Shown in pieces: positions 26,030-33,208 of a DNA stretch of 64,000 nucleotides; the stretch's first letter is position 1, and each line of letters begins with the position of its first letter. The position numbers and the translations under genes were made by a program. The stretch is from Limibacter armeniacum. Lineage in GTDB: Bacteria > Bacteroidota > Bacteroidia > Cytophagales > Flammeovirgaceae. The notes beneath the pieces were generated by a model. That model was not told the origin of the DNA. It worked only from the letters and a program-made list of their open reading frames with translations, and did no database searches. The stretch spans positions 1,798,001 to 1,862,000 of the forward strand of contig NZ_JBAJNO010000009.1 in NCBI RefSeq assembly GCF_036880985.1, read 5' to 3'.

Positions 26030-26818
26030 TTAGTAAGACATCCTGACACTGTTTTTTTGATCAATCAGCTCAGTGATTCTGTCCCACAGTCTTATTCTTA
26101 GTTGTAGCGCTTCTTTGGCTACATGTAAAGCCTCTCTCCATTTCTTATCATCGGTTCCACATAACTCGGCAACCATACGTAATGAAAGTGGCCCATGTTC
26201 ATCTCCGTCAAGCTCAATATGCCTATCAAGGTAATATTTGAGCTTATTACAGGTCTGTTGGCTATTTTCATGGTTCTTTAAAACCTTGATAAACATATCT
26301 GGAATAACATCTTCCCTCCCATAAGTAAAAGCTGAAGCGATCAGATGCGGTTCCCGGGTTTGGATAATATCAAATGTAAAACCCATAAATTCTTGCACTA
26401 CCTGATCCAGCTCCATCTGAGCTGCCAGCTCCTGTACCTCCGCACCCTCACTGACAGCCTCTACAAATGCAACCACTTTATCTGTATCAGCTTCGATTTG
26501 GACCATTGCATCCAAGTACATTTCATAATGACTCTTAGGCTCTCCCTTTTCATTGATATCCGTTTCCTCTCCACAAACAATTTCATTGATAAACCTGGCC
26601 AAGGTAGAACTCCGGTTGGGTGTCCAAGGCACTGAAAGGTTGGTCAAAATAATTTGCAGGGATTTCAACAAAGACATAAAGTCCCAAACAGCAAAGACAT
26701 GATTTTCAGTAAAAATCTGAATATCCTCTATACTCTTCAGACGGTCATACAAGGCATGATACCTAAGCTCGCTTCTCAATTCTGCAAGCTCATTCTCTAT
26801 ATGATCTAATTGACTCAT
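26030..26818 (-). CDS. DUF3050 family protein, possible haem-oxygenase-like metalloprotein
   Basis: Cytosolic, almost wholly helical protein of 262 residues that fits DUF3050 throughout ([20 protein letters not shown] near 36-55, [30 protein letters not shown] near 199-210). I believe this family belongs to the haem-oxygenase-like fold. The segment His200-Asp204-His208 (HxxxDxxxH), together with Glu38/His40, resembles metal-ligand patterns of haem-oxygenase-like diiron oxidases; this is inference. It lies 50 bases downstream of the hybrid kinase and H-NOX genes, so it may be the third gene of a nitric oxide or redox-responsive operon. No reaction can be assigned. Confidence 0.88.
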   Translation of the reverse strand: MSQLDHIENELAELRSELRYHALYDRLKSIEDIQIFTENHVFAVWDFMSLLKSLQIILTNLSVPWTPNRSSTLARFINEIVCGEETDINEKGEPKSHYEMYLDAMVQIEADTDKVVAFVEAVSEGAEVQELAAQMELDQVVQEFMGFTFDIIQTREPHLIASAFTYGREDVIPDMFIKVLKNHENSQQTCNKLKYYLDRHIELDGDEHGPLSLRMVAELCGTDDKKWREALHVAKEALQLRIRLWDRITELIDQKNSVRMSY

Positions 26819-26868
26819 TTTTTGCTATTTACTTAATAATAAGTTTAATATGGTATTCAAATATTTTT

Positions 26869-28254
26869 TTAAATAGATGATAATGCCTTTTGTATGACTG
26901 TCAACAATTCATCCGGCTTAAATGGCTTACTTACAATCCCGTTCATACCTGCATCATAAATCTGACTTCTGACACCACCCATCATAGCAGTTGCCGTTAA
27001 AGCCAGTATTGGCGTTTCTATATTTTTATTGGAAGATTTGCGTACAGCTTCTGTGGTTTCGAAGCCATCCATACCCGGCATTTGCAAATCCATCAGAATA
27101 AAATCATACTGGTTTTCATGCACTTTTTCCAATGCCATTTTTCCAGTATCAGCAAAGTCTATCTTACAGCCCCATTCATTCAGGAACCACTCTACCAACT
27201 GCTGGTTGACGTTGTTATCTTCTACTACCAATACACTCTTTCCTTCCAATGGGACATCTTTTGAGGCAAACTCTTGCTGTCTTTCTTCTAAAGCAGCTTT
27301 TTGGAAAGCAATAATAAATGAGAAAGTGGTACCTTTATCTGCTTCGCTCTCTACTTTTAATTTTGAACCATAGAGCTTCAGTATTTTATTACTGATCGTC
27401 AACCCCAAACCCGATCCTCCGTACTTTCTTGAAGTACTATTATCTGCTTGGGTAAAACGGTCAAAGATACTATCCAGCTTACTTTGAGGTATCCCAATAC
27501 CAGTGTCCTTCACCTCAAACTCTACAAAAAGATGGCTTTTGTCTTCGTCTGTCACATTCACAGCCAAAGTAATGTTCCCCTCTTCTGTAAACTTAAGGGC
27601 ATTACCTATAAGGTTATTGAGTACCTGTGACAAACGGGTAGGGTCACCCAATACCATCTTGTCTGCTTCAGAATCAATCAGGCATTTCAAACGGATTCCC
27701 TTTTCCTTTGCCTTGATTCCCCATGCATCTTTTACCTTCTGCGCTTGGGACTGAATGTTGAATGGGATTTCCTCCAAATCCAGCTTATTCGCTTCCATCT
27801 TATTGTAATCAAGAATATCATTGATAAGGGAAAGCAAGTTTTCGGAGGAGAATCGGAGTGTTTCAAGGTTAGGCAATTGTTCCGTTTTCGGATCGTCCTG
27901 AAGCAACCTGTAAGAAATACCAATTACAGCATTCAGGGGAGTCCGGATCTCATGGCTCATGGTAGCCAAAAAATTATCTTTAGCCTTGTTAGCTTGTTCT
28001 GCTTTTTCTTTGGCTAAAGTCAGTTCCTGATTCAGGTTTTGAAGATCACTCAACGTCTGTTGCAACTCCAAGGTCCTGGCCTTGACTTTCTCTTCCAGTG
28101 AATGGTTGGCTGTTATAAGTTCCTGATTCAGGTTATATAACTCCATCGACTTTTCCTCAATCACCTCCTCGGCCTTCTTTCGGGCAATCCTTTCCCGCTG
28201 CAATATCCTCTTGATTGCATTGATATTTTCAGTACACTGATTATTATTGATCAT
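26869..28254 (-). CDS. Hybrid sensor histidine kinase / response regulator
   Basis: Soluble protein of 461 residues. A long coiled coil (about 15-95) replaces any obvious sensor domain. HisKA has His101 in ATMSHEIRTPLNAV, HATPase shows NLIGNALKFTEEG, DTGIGIP and GGSGLGLTIS, and a C-terminal receiver domain (about 340-460) has VLVVEDNNVN and phosphoacceptor Asp389 in FILMDLQMPGMDG. It lacks its own ligand-binding domain and lies 35 bases downstream of an H-NOX gene, the arrangement known for H-NOX-controlled kinases such as HnoK, so H-NOX probably regulates it. The output of the receiver is unknown; no DNA-binding partner is adjacent. Confidence 0.93.
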   Translation of the reverse strand: MINNNQCTENINAIKRILQRERIARKKAEEVIEEKSMELYNLNQELITANHSLEEKVKARTLELQQTLSDLQNLNQELTLAKEKAEQANKAKDNFLATMSHEIRTPLNAVIGISYRLLQDDPKTEQLPNLETLRFSSENLLSLINDILDYNKMEANKLDLEEIPFNIQSQAQKVKDAWGIKAKEKGIRLKCLIDSEADKMVLGDPTRLSQVLNNLIGNALKFTEEGNITLAVNVTDEDKSHLFVEFEVKDTGIGIPQSKLDSIFDRFTQADNSTSRKYGGSGLGLTISNKILKLYGSKLKVESEADKGTTFSFIIAFQKAALEERQQEFASKDVPLEGKSVLVVEDNNVNQQLVEWFLNEWGCKIDFADTGKMALEKVHENQYDFILMDLQMPGMDGFETTEAVRKSSNKNIETPILALTATAMMGGVRSQIYDAGMNGIVSKPFKPDELLTVIQKALSSI

Positions 28255-28289
28255 CGCTAAATATGACAGTTTTTGATACCCTAATGACT

Positions 28290-28832
28290 TTATTGCTGCT
28301 TCTGAATGACAAACTTTACATTGGTTCCATCATCAAGATTTTCACGGTTTACCATAACTTTTTCACCAAAATAGGTAATCGCTCCCATCAGCAAGCCTTC
28401 AGCGAAATCTGCCATTTTTCGTTGTGAAGAATAATACATCAACAGGGTATTTCCTTCATCTGTCAACTCATAACGGAACTTGGGAAGCTCCGCATCTGGA
28501 TAGAGCTTCAACACTTCTTTATGTATATGCCCATCAATTTGCTGTAGAAACTCAAATAAATCGTCTACATCCTTTATAAAATGACTGTACATAGACGTAA
28601 ATACACCAAAAAGGTGCTTGCCATATTCATACATTAGTTGGGGAATACTGATATCCGTTCTTTCCTGAAGACGCTCCAGAATCGTCATCAGTTCTTCATG
28701 TGGGTAAGTACCAACAGCGGTATAGATGCCATCATTGGGAAGTTCACTATCCAGTATTACTTTATCTGCTATATCGTAGCCAAACTGTTCCTCTACCATT
28801 TCCAGCAGTTGTGTAAAGACGATTCCTTTCAT
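28290..28832 (-). CDS. H-NOX haem nitric oxide/oxygen-binding sensor
   Basis: Stand-alone H-NOX domain of 180 residues, the usual length. The start MKGIVFTQLLEMVEEQFG is typical. The candidate proximal haem ligand is His104 in HIHKEVLKLYPDAELP, and the haem-propionate motif YxSxR is Tyr134-Ser136-Arg138 (YYSSQR). Such proteins bind nitric oxide (and sometimes oxygen) and modulate a partner kinase or cyclase. The partner is very probably the hybrid kinase 35 bases downstream. The expected distal-pocket residues cannot be judged by eye, so oxygen versus nitric oxide selectivity is open. Confidence 0.95.
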   Translation of the reverse strand: MKGIVFTQLLEMVEEQFGYDIADKVILDSELPNDGIYTAVGTYPHEELMTILERLQERTDISIPQLMYEYGKHLFGVFTSMYSHFIKDVDDLFEFLQQIDGHIHKEVLKLYPDAELPKFRYELTDEGNTLLMYYSSQRKMADFAEGLLMGAITYFGEKVMVNRENLDDGTNVKFVIQKQQ

Positions 28833-28981
28833 CTCGATGTGTATTAAGTTATGGGATTAGGTTAAATGATAATTGGGTTACATAATACAGTATAGCCTAT
28901 TATTAACATTTATTTATTCCACATAACCCACTTTTATTACATCCGTAAGGTTTCCAAAAAATGTTTGAGTACTTCCAGCAA

Positions 28982-29008
28982 TAAAAAAAGACGCCAATAT
29001 GACGTCTC
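28982..29008 (-). terminator. Intrinsic terminator after DUF3037
   Basis: On the reverse strand a short stem AGACG/CGTCT (29003-29007 with 28989-28993) is followed by eight T-rich bases. The stem is short but the T-run is good; it ends the HipA/DUF3037 transcript before the H-NOX operon. Confidence 0.6.
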
Positions 29009-29033
29009 TATTATATTATTGACCTATTTAACT

Positions 29034-29417
29034 CTAAAGGACATATTCTTCAAAAAGCTTTTCCAAGACTGCTTCAGGTTCTGTACAAAGTCCTGTATGC
29101 ACTTCCGAACTTTGGATAATTGTACTCCTTGTAGCTGTCAACCAACGGAACCTGCTTGGCATATCCAATTGAGCAATATTACCGCCATCCTTACCACCAT
29201 TACAGATCAGTTCCCATGTTTTCAGGTACGCTTCCAGAACACCTGCATCAGTACGATCAGAAAAAGCTTCCAAACGCTTTTCGTCAATGTGGTATTTGAC
29301 TCCTATATATTTCTTGAACTTACAGTATATAATAACTCCTACGTTGATAAACTCCCCTCGCTCTACTTTAGGAACAAAGCGAATGAAGGCATATTCATAC
29401 AATTGCTTTTCTTGCAT
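29034..29417 (-). CDS. DUF3037 family protein
   Basis: Protein of 127 residues that matches DUF3037 along its length (LYEYAFIRFVPKVERGEFINVGVIIYC at the start, LDMPSRFRWLTATRSTIIQSSEVHTGLC near the middle; segments as read). Cytosolic, no signal peptide. It overlaps the upstream HipA-like kinase gene by 23 bases in another frame, so translation is probably coupled. DUF3037 genes often neighbour HipA-like kinases, to my knowledge; the function of the pair is unknown. It could be an accessory or regulatory subunit or a substrate. Confidence 0.88.
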   Translation of the reverse strand: MQEKQLYEYAFIRFVPKVERGEFINVGVIIYCKFKKYIGVKYHIDEKRLEAFSDRTDAGVLEAYLKTWELICNGGKDGGNIAQLDMPSRFRWLTATRSTIIQSSEVHTGLCTEPEAVLEKLFEEYVL

Positions 29418-30186
29418 CAGTCGCTTCTTTTGTTAGTAAATCAAGATTGGACAACTTGGTTTCCAATACTTTTCTGTAAACCTCCCTTTTCTCATCCGGT
29501 GTCTTATCATCCCCCTCCTGTATCAGGAAATCATCCGGAATCACTTCCACAATATTACGGATAACTTCAGGATTGAGACTTGCCTTAATCTCTTCAGCAG
29601 CCTGCTCCAACATAGTTGCTCTTTCTAACATCACGTGATCTTTCACCTTTGGAAAGGTACGCTGAGCATGGTCTTCCCAGCTGTTCCATGCATGGTGAAA
29701 ATACAGGCTAGCCCCATGGTCTATCAGCCAAAGCTCATTCTTCCAATTGAGCATATTGGTATTGCGGGGCGTGCGATCCACATTACTGATCAAGCTATCA
29801 AGCAAAACTACCTTCGATGCCGACAGTGGATCAGCCACCGATACCAAGGGGTCATAGGTTATGGCACCTGACAAATAATGCAAACCTAAATTTAGCCCTA
29901 CACTAAATTTCAGTAAGTCCTGAATCTCTTCATCTGGCTCCATTCTACTGAACGAATCATCCAAATTCATAAATACCAGTTCCGGTACTTTCAGACCAAT
30001 GGCTCTTGCCAACTCACCTCCAATCAACTCCGCAATCAGTGCCTTTTTCCCTTGCCCTGCCCCTCGGAATTTCAGTACATACAAAAACTCATCATCCGCT
30101 TCTACAATAGCGGGTAACGAACCACCTTCTCTCAGTGGCTGTACATACCGTGTCACATCTACTGTTCGTATCTCAGGTTTACTCAT
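29395..30186 (-). CDS. HipA-like kinase-fold protein
   Basis: Protein of 263 residues with features of the HipA kinase family. The glycine-rich loop FRGAGQGKKA lies near residues 40-49. The catalytic segment NVDRTPRNTNML provides Asp and Asn positions comparable to the HipA catalytic loop, and LIDHGASL provides the metal-binding Asp. Unlike classical HipA it lacks the N-terminal HipA subdomain, and there is no HipB-like helix-turn-helix gene next to it, so it is probably not a toxin-antitoxin system of the usual type. The neighbour is DUF3037, overlapping by 23 bases. Substrate unknown. Confidence 0.85.
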   Translation of the reverse strand: MSKPEIRTVDVTRYVQPLREGGSLPAIVEADDEFLYVLKFRGAGQGKKALIAELIGGELARAIGLKVPELVFMNLDDSFSRMEPDEEIQDLLKFSVGLNLGLHYLSGAITYDPLVSVADPLSASKVVLLDSLISNVDRTPRNTNMLNWKNELWLIDHGASLYFHHAWNSWEDHAQRTFPKVKDHVMLERATMLEQAAEEIKASLNPEVIRNIVEVIPDDFLIQEGDDKTPDEKREVYRKVLETKLSNLDLLTKEATDARKAIV

Positions 30187-30306
30187 TTACTTTTATCTCA
30201 ATTTCAGATAACACTCTATTTATACCACTACGACTTTCTCAGCCAACAAGCATAATAACAATAATATGGTATCGATAGTTTTGGGCTTACTACTCTAGCT
30301 CTTGCA

Positions 30307-30855
30307 TCATCCAAGAAGGTTTTTCCTAACTTTATCCAGATCGACACGGCTAAAGTAATTCTCCATATCCCACATTCCTTCCATAGCCTGTCTTATCCAT
30401 GATAACTTCACTTCTCCCTCACTCAACAAATACTCTTCCTCGATAGCATCTACTTGTACCCCCATTATCATCAGCAGTGCGCAGACCACAATTCCAGTCC
30501 GGTCCTTACCCGAAAGACAATGAATAAGCACTGGGTATTGTAAAGACTGATCCTCAAATAATTGCATGATTATGTTTAGCCACTTTCTGACTTCTTTTTG
30601 GCTTGTATCATACTTTTCTACCTTATTCTGCATCGGGAAATGGTAATAGTTTACCTCAAAAGGTTGGTAGTCCATTCTATTGCGCAAATTGACAATCGAT
30701 TTTACGTGTTCAATCTCTGCATGCTGATCAATATGATCAATACTCCCACCCCTATAAAACTTTCCTTCAGGTAATAAATCCTTTCCAAGAATCAGGTTGA
30801 TATATGCTCCAAAGTCTCTGAAGTTAACACATCCGTCTGTGTAATTCAGTCCCAT
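30307..30855 (-). CDS. Tyrosine/dual-specificity phosphatase-like protein
   Basis: Cytosolic phosphatase of 182 residues in the Y_phosphatase3 group. The P-loop HCLSGKDRTG contains nucleophile Cys113 and Arg119. The start NFRDFGAYINL, then FYRGGSID and IVNLRNRMD, are typical of the family, which hydrolyses phosphotyrosine or phosphoinositides. The gene lies 120 bases from the HipA-like kinase start on the same strand, so it could share a transcript, and the AT-rich gap upstream holds the DnaA-box cluster. Substrate unknown. Confidence 0.9.
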   Translation of the reverse strand: MGLNYTDGCVNFRDFGAYINLILGKDLLPEGKFYRGGSIDHIDQHAEIEHVKSIVNLRNRMDYQPFEVNYYHFPMQNKVEKYDTSQKEVRKWLNIIMQLFEDQSLQYPVLIHCLSGKDRTGIVVCALLMIMGVQVDAIEEEYLLSEGEVKLSWIRQAMEGMWDMENYFSRVDLDKVRKNLLG

Positions 30856-30902
30856 ATGTTTTTAGCTTTTAAAGTTTTTCAGTTGTATCTCTGTCCAACT
30901 AC

Positions 30903-31372
30903 TTATCACTTATCAACCCAAATTATCTTGTCTTTGTGAATAAAAAATTGTTATCCACAATTCACACCCGATGTTAGTAATATTCTTAGAAATCGAGATA
31001 TAATCAATCACTTATCAACAATGAAGTTTGTCAATCATTGAAGAAAAGATAAAACCCCCATAGTTATCCACCAAAATGTGAATATCCAGTTGAATTATGA
31101 ATAAAGATTTTAGATACTTGACTGAAAACTAAATTATCACTCACAATCATGTGAATAACTTTTCCATTTTCATTTAAAATACAAAACCTATTCACCTTAG
31201 TATGTTGACAATTTTATAAAAGGGATGCAAAGATACCTTATTCTTTTAGATCACCAACCCCCAAAAACATACGACCTAAAATAAAACTGAAAAGCATACA
31301 CCTGTAAGAAATTATAAACAGCAAGTAACCATTCAAAAAATAGCAGTGTGTATATTCACAATGTTATCCAAC
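30903..31372. other. Cluster of DnaA-box-like 9-mers, candidate replication origin
   Basis: This AT-rich gap holds three exact matches to TTATNCACA: TTATTCACA on the reverse strand at 30935-30943 and 31150-31158, and TTATCCACA at 30951-30959. One-mismatch forms occur at 31012-31020, 31064-31072, 31077-31085 (reverse) and 31352-31360, with weaker ones at 30910 and 31364. Eight fixed bases on two strands would occur about once per 33 kb at even composition, so three within 230 bases is striking. mnmE, often near origins in bacteria, lies 4.5 kb away. Function as oriC is inference. Confidence 0.45.
31228..31257 (-). promoter_or_regulatory. Promoter-like element (TTG-N19-TATCTTTG)
   Basis: On the reverse strand TTG (31255-31257), 19 bases, then TATCTTTG (31228-31235) match the Bacteroidota consensus well. 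The next reverse-strand gene is the phosphatase at 30855, which would have a leader of about 370 bases containing the DnaA-box cluster. It could instead drive an unrecognised RNA. Confidence 0.45.
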
Positions 31373-31401
31373 CTGATCTCAATTAAAATTCGAAAGACAT
31401 T

Positions 31402-31698
31402 ATGATCGAATTATTAAAACCCATTTTTCCTGACAGTACATTTGGAACGGAGTTTCAAATAGATACTGACCTGAGTGATAGTCTGACTCAGCTACAAACC
31501 TGGTATTATGAATACACAGATACTGTTACCAACTATGAAAAAAGGAAAATTGCTAACAAGGAGCAATATCAAAAAGATATGGCTCTACTAGCTGAACTTC
31601 AAGACAAGCGGCCGTCAGTAGAAGCAGCGCTTGCCGCCGCCACATCCGACAACATGATTAAATACTACCCTAATAACCAACACCTTCACTCTCTATAA
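31402..31698 (+). CDS. Small hypothetical protein (98 residues)
   Basis: A frame of 98 residues with an ATG start and plausible composition, without a recognised family. The middle is charged and helical (NYEKRKIANKEQYQKDMALLAEL), and no signal peptide is seen. It stands alone between the DnaA-box cluster and repeat-like sequence, in a region with gene remnants, so it may be a real small protein or an orphan piece. Confidence 0.5.
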   Translation: MIELLKPIFPDSTFGTEFQIDTDLSDSLTQLQTWYYEYTDTVTNYEKRKIANKEQYQKDMALLAELQDKRPSVEAALAAATSDNMIKYYPNNQHLHSL

Positions 31699-31699
31699 A

Positions 31700-31860
31700 C
31701 CCAAGCTTTGATGGGCTATATAACTGACTATAAAAGATGTCGCTCCTAACGGAGCAAATAAAGTAAACAGCTCTGTAGAAGCGATACATTCAGGAATATC
31801 TGGTTATAATGACGTACTAGTTTTATACTTAGGGGTGAACCTATAGCTCACATTATGTCA
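31700..31860. repeat. Probable dispersed non-coding repeat with short hairpins
   Basis: Non-coding stretch with CCCA...TGGG near 31703-31717 and a sharp hairpin GCTCC-TAAC-GGAGC at 31742-31755, followed by GCTCTGTAGAAGCGATACATTC-like sequence. I remember 'TCGCTCCTAACGGAGC' elements as dispersed repeats in Bacteroidota genomes. Only one copy is in the window, so repetition is not shown here. It lies 0.4 kb from a RAYT transposase gene. Confidence 0.4.
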
Positions 31861-31862
31861 CT

Positions 31863-32198
31863 TTAAATCTCTGCTCCGGAAAATTCTTTTATAAATTCTC
31901 CCAAATTATTATTCAACCTTTCACCATCAATGACATCCAAATAATACATATAGCATTCAAATCCCATATCATTATCATGATAGCAACCTTTCTTTTTTAC
32001 CTGCTGTTTGTACGCTCTAGGATAAAGTAAGTAGGTCTTTTTCGCATCCCAATAACGATGGTATACATACATCTGCTTTAAATCATCGTCTGTGGGTTGT
32101 CCACTCTGGGGAATTTTCCACTTAGTATCCAAAACAACTTTCTCTTGTCCATCTAAAAACGTTAATACAATATCTGGACGCACAATTTGGAATAGCAA
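31863..32198 (-). pseudogene. 3' remnant of an McrC-like restriction gene
   Basis: The 111 residues match the C-terminal nuclease part of McrC: RPDIVLTF, then LDTKWKIP (the D-x-K of a PD-(D/E)xK nuclease), then QMYVYHRYW and TYLLYPRAY. Family members have roughly 350-450 residues and work with the GTPase McrB. Here the N-terminal part is missing, the frame starts only at an implausible TTG, and the break coincides with a hairpin and the RAYT gene end. No mcrB is present. It is probably non-functional debris from a former restriction locus. Confidence 0.75.
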
Positions 32199-32203
32199 TT
32201 ATT

Positions 32204-32226
32204 GGGGCAACCAAAAGGGTTGCTTC
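32204..32226. repeat. REP-like hairpin between the McrC remnant and RAYT gene
   Basis: GGCAACC-AAAAG-GGTTGCT forms a 7-bp stem (32206-32212 with 32218-32224) next to the RAYT stop codon, exactly where the McrC reading frame is broken. RAYT proteins act on REP hairpins of this size in other bacteria; the association here is inference. Confidence 0.5.
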
Positions 32227-32837
32227 TACGTGGAAAATTTATCCTTATCCCAATTGACGGGATTGTTTATAATATATGCCACTATTCTCTGACACGCAGC
32301 CTCATTACGGATAATATGCTCATAATAATTACGCTGCCACAATTTCCCATCAAACGGTTGCCATCCCATTTGCTTGACCCCACGGATATATTCAACAGTC
32401 GTAATTGATTTGAATGCATCCATCATATCCCCTACTGTTTTCTGTTGGGACAACCCTTGTTGCCCTTTCATATGGGAATGTTGTGTTTCATTATCACCAT
32501 TATTTCGGATATCCACGTCTTGGGCATCTGCACCAAGGGCACCCACAAGGGGTGCCCGTACGGGGGTATTTTGGATTTCCAAGATGCTGTGGAAATGATT
32601 GGGCATCACCACAAATTCGTGCAATTCGATATTGGGGAATCGGTTTTTTAAGTCTAGCCATTCGGTTTCAATCATTTTACCGGCATCATTCAAAATCATT
32701 TCACCATTGTTGATTTTTCCAAACAGGTATTTCCGGTTTTGAACACAGGTAGTAATGAAATATAATCCTGCCTGCGAATAATCGTATCCTTTGAGGCGAA
32801 TGGATCTGCGGTGATGTTTTTGTGGGTCATAAGGCAT
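32226..32837 (-). CDS. REP-associated tyrosine transposase (RAYT, Y1/IS200-like)
   Basis: Protein of 203 residues. The N-terminus HRRSIRLKGYDYSQAGLYFITTC and the metal-binding HUH motif HFH in EFVVMPNHFHSILE are typical of RAYTs, as is VGDMMDAFKS followed by the C-terminal catalytic-helix region. RAYTs are single-copy IS200-type relatives thought to spread REP hairpins. Residues near 100 (TPVRAPLVGALG) are encoded by a REP-like palindrome at 32538-32558, an in-frame insertion that appears tolerated. It lies within a cluster of gene remnants and repeats. Confidence 0.88.
   Translation of the reverse strand: MPYDPQKHHRRSIRLKGYDYSQAGLYFITTCVQNRKYLFGKINNGEMILNDAGKMIETEWLDLKNRFPNIELHEFVVMPNHFHSILEIQNTPVRAPLVGALGADAQDVDIRNNGDNETQHSHMKGQQGLSQQKTVGDMMDAFKSITTVEYIRGVKQMGWQPFDGKLWQRNYYEHIIRNEAACQRIVAYIINNPVNWDKDKFST
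32538..32558. repeat. REP-like palindrome inside the RAYT coding sequence
   Basis: GGGCACCC-ACAA-GGGGTGCCC forms an 8-bp GC-rich stem with a 4-base loop, followed by GTACGGGGG. It lies in frame and encodes part of a Pro/Ala/Gly-rich loop between the HUH strand and the C-terminal helices. Confidence 0.6.
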
Positions 32838-33057
32838 GGTTCAATTGTTTTAGGGTTTTGATTAGGTAGCTTTGTATTGATCACAATCGTCATTCATAAC
32901 AGGTTTGTAAATAATGGCATTTAAAAAAAATAGAAAAGATCCACAAAGGGTACCTATACAATTATCTTATTGATTTTGTTTCACGGCGAACAACCATCAA
33001 ACAGGAGCATTTGCAACAAGAGTGATCGGCTAATTTTAAAAAGAGGCGAATTCAGAC

Positions 33058-33089
33058 AAAAAAATAACAGCCTGATGGGCTGTTAGCTT
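33058..33089 (-). terminator. Intrinsic terminator of the HTH gene
   Basis: An 8-bp stem (33065-33072 with 33078-33085) is followed on the reverse strand by TTTTTTT. It is downstream of the gene whose stop is at 33209. The rest of the 32838-33208 gap holds no gene that I can support. Confidence 0.75.
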
Positions 33090-33208
33090 TTAGGGAAGAT
33101 ACACGGTAACCAATTAAGGTGGACCAAAATGTCTGGACCAGTATCTTGAAGCGATACAGGGTCACAGTCCTTATAGACCAAGGTCCAGTCCATGGTTATT
33201 TAACATCG

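Noticed and set aside
29395-30186. Classical HipBA toxin-antitoxin system
   Set aside because: No HipB-like helix-turn-helix gene adjoins the kinase, and the HipA N-terminal subdomain is missing.
31863-32837. Functional McrBC restriction system
   Set aside because: mcrB is absent and McrC lacks its N-terminal portion.
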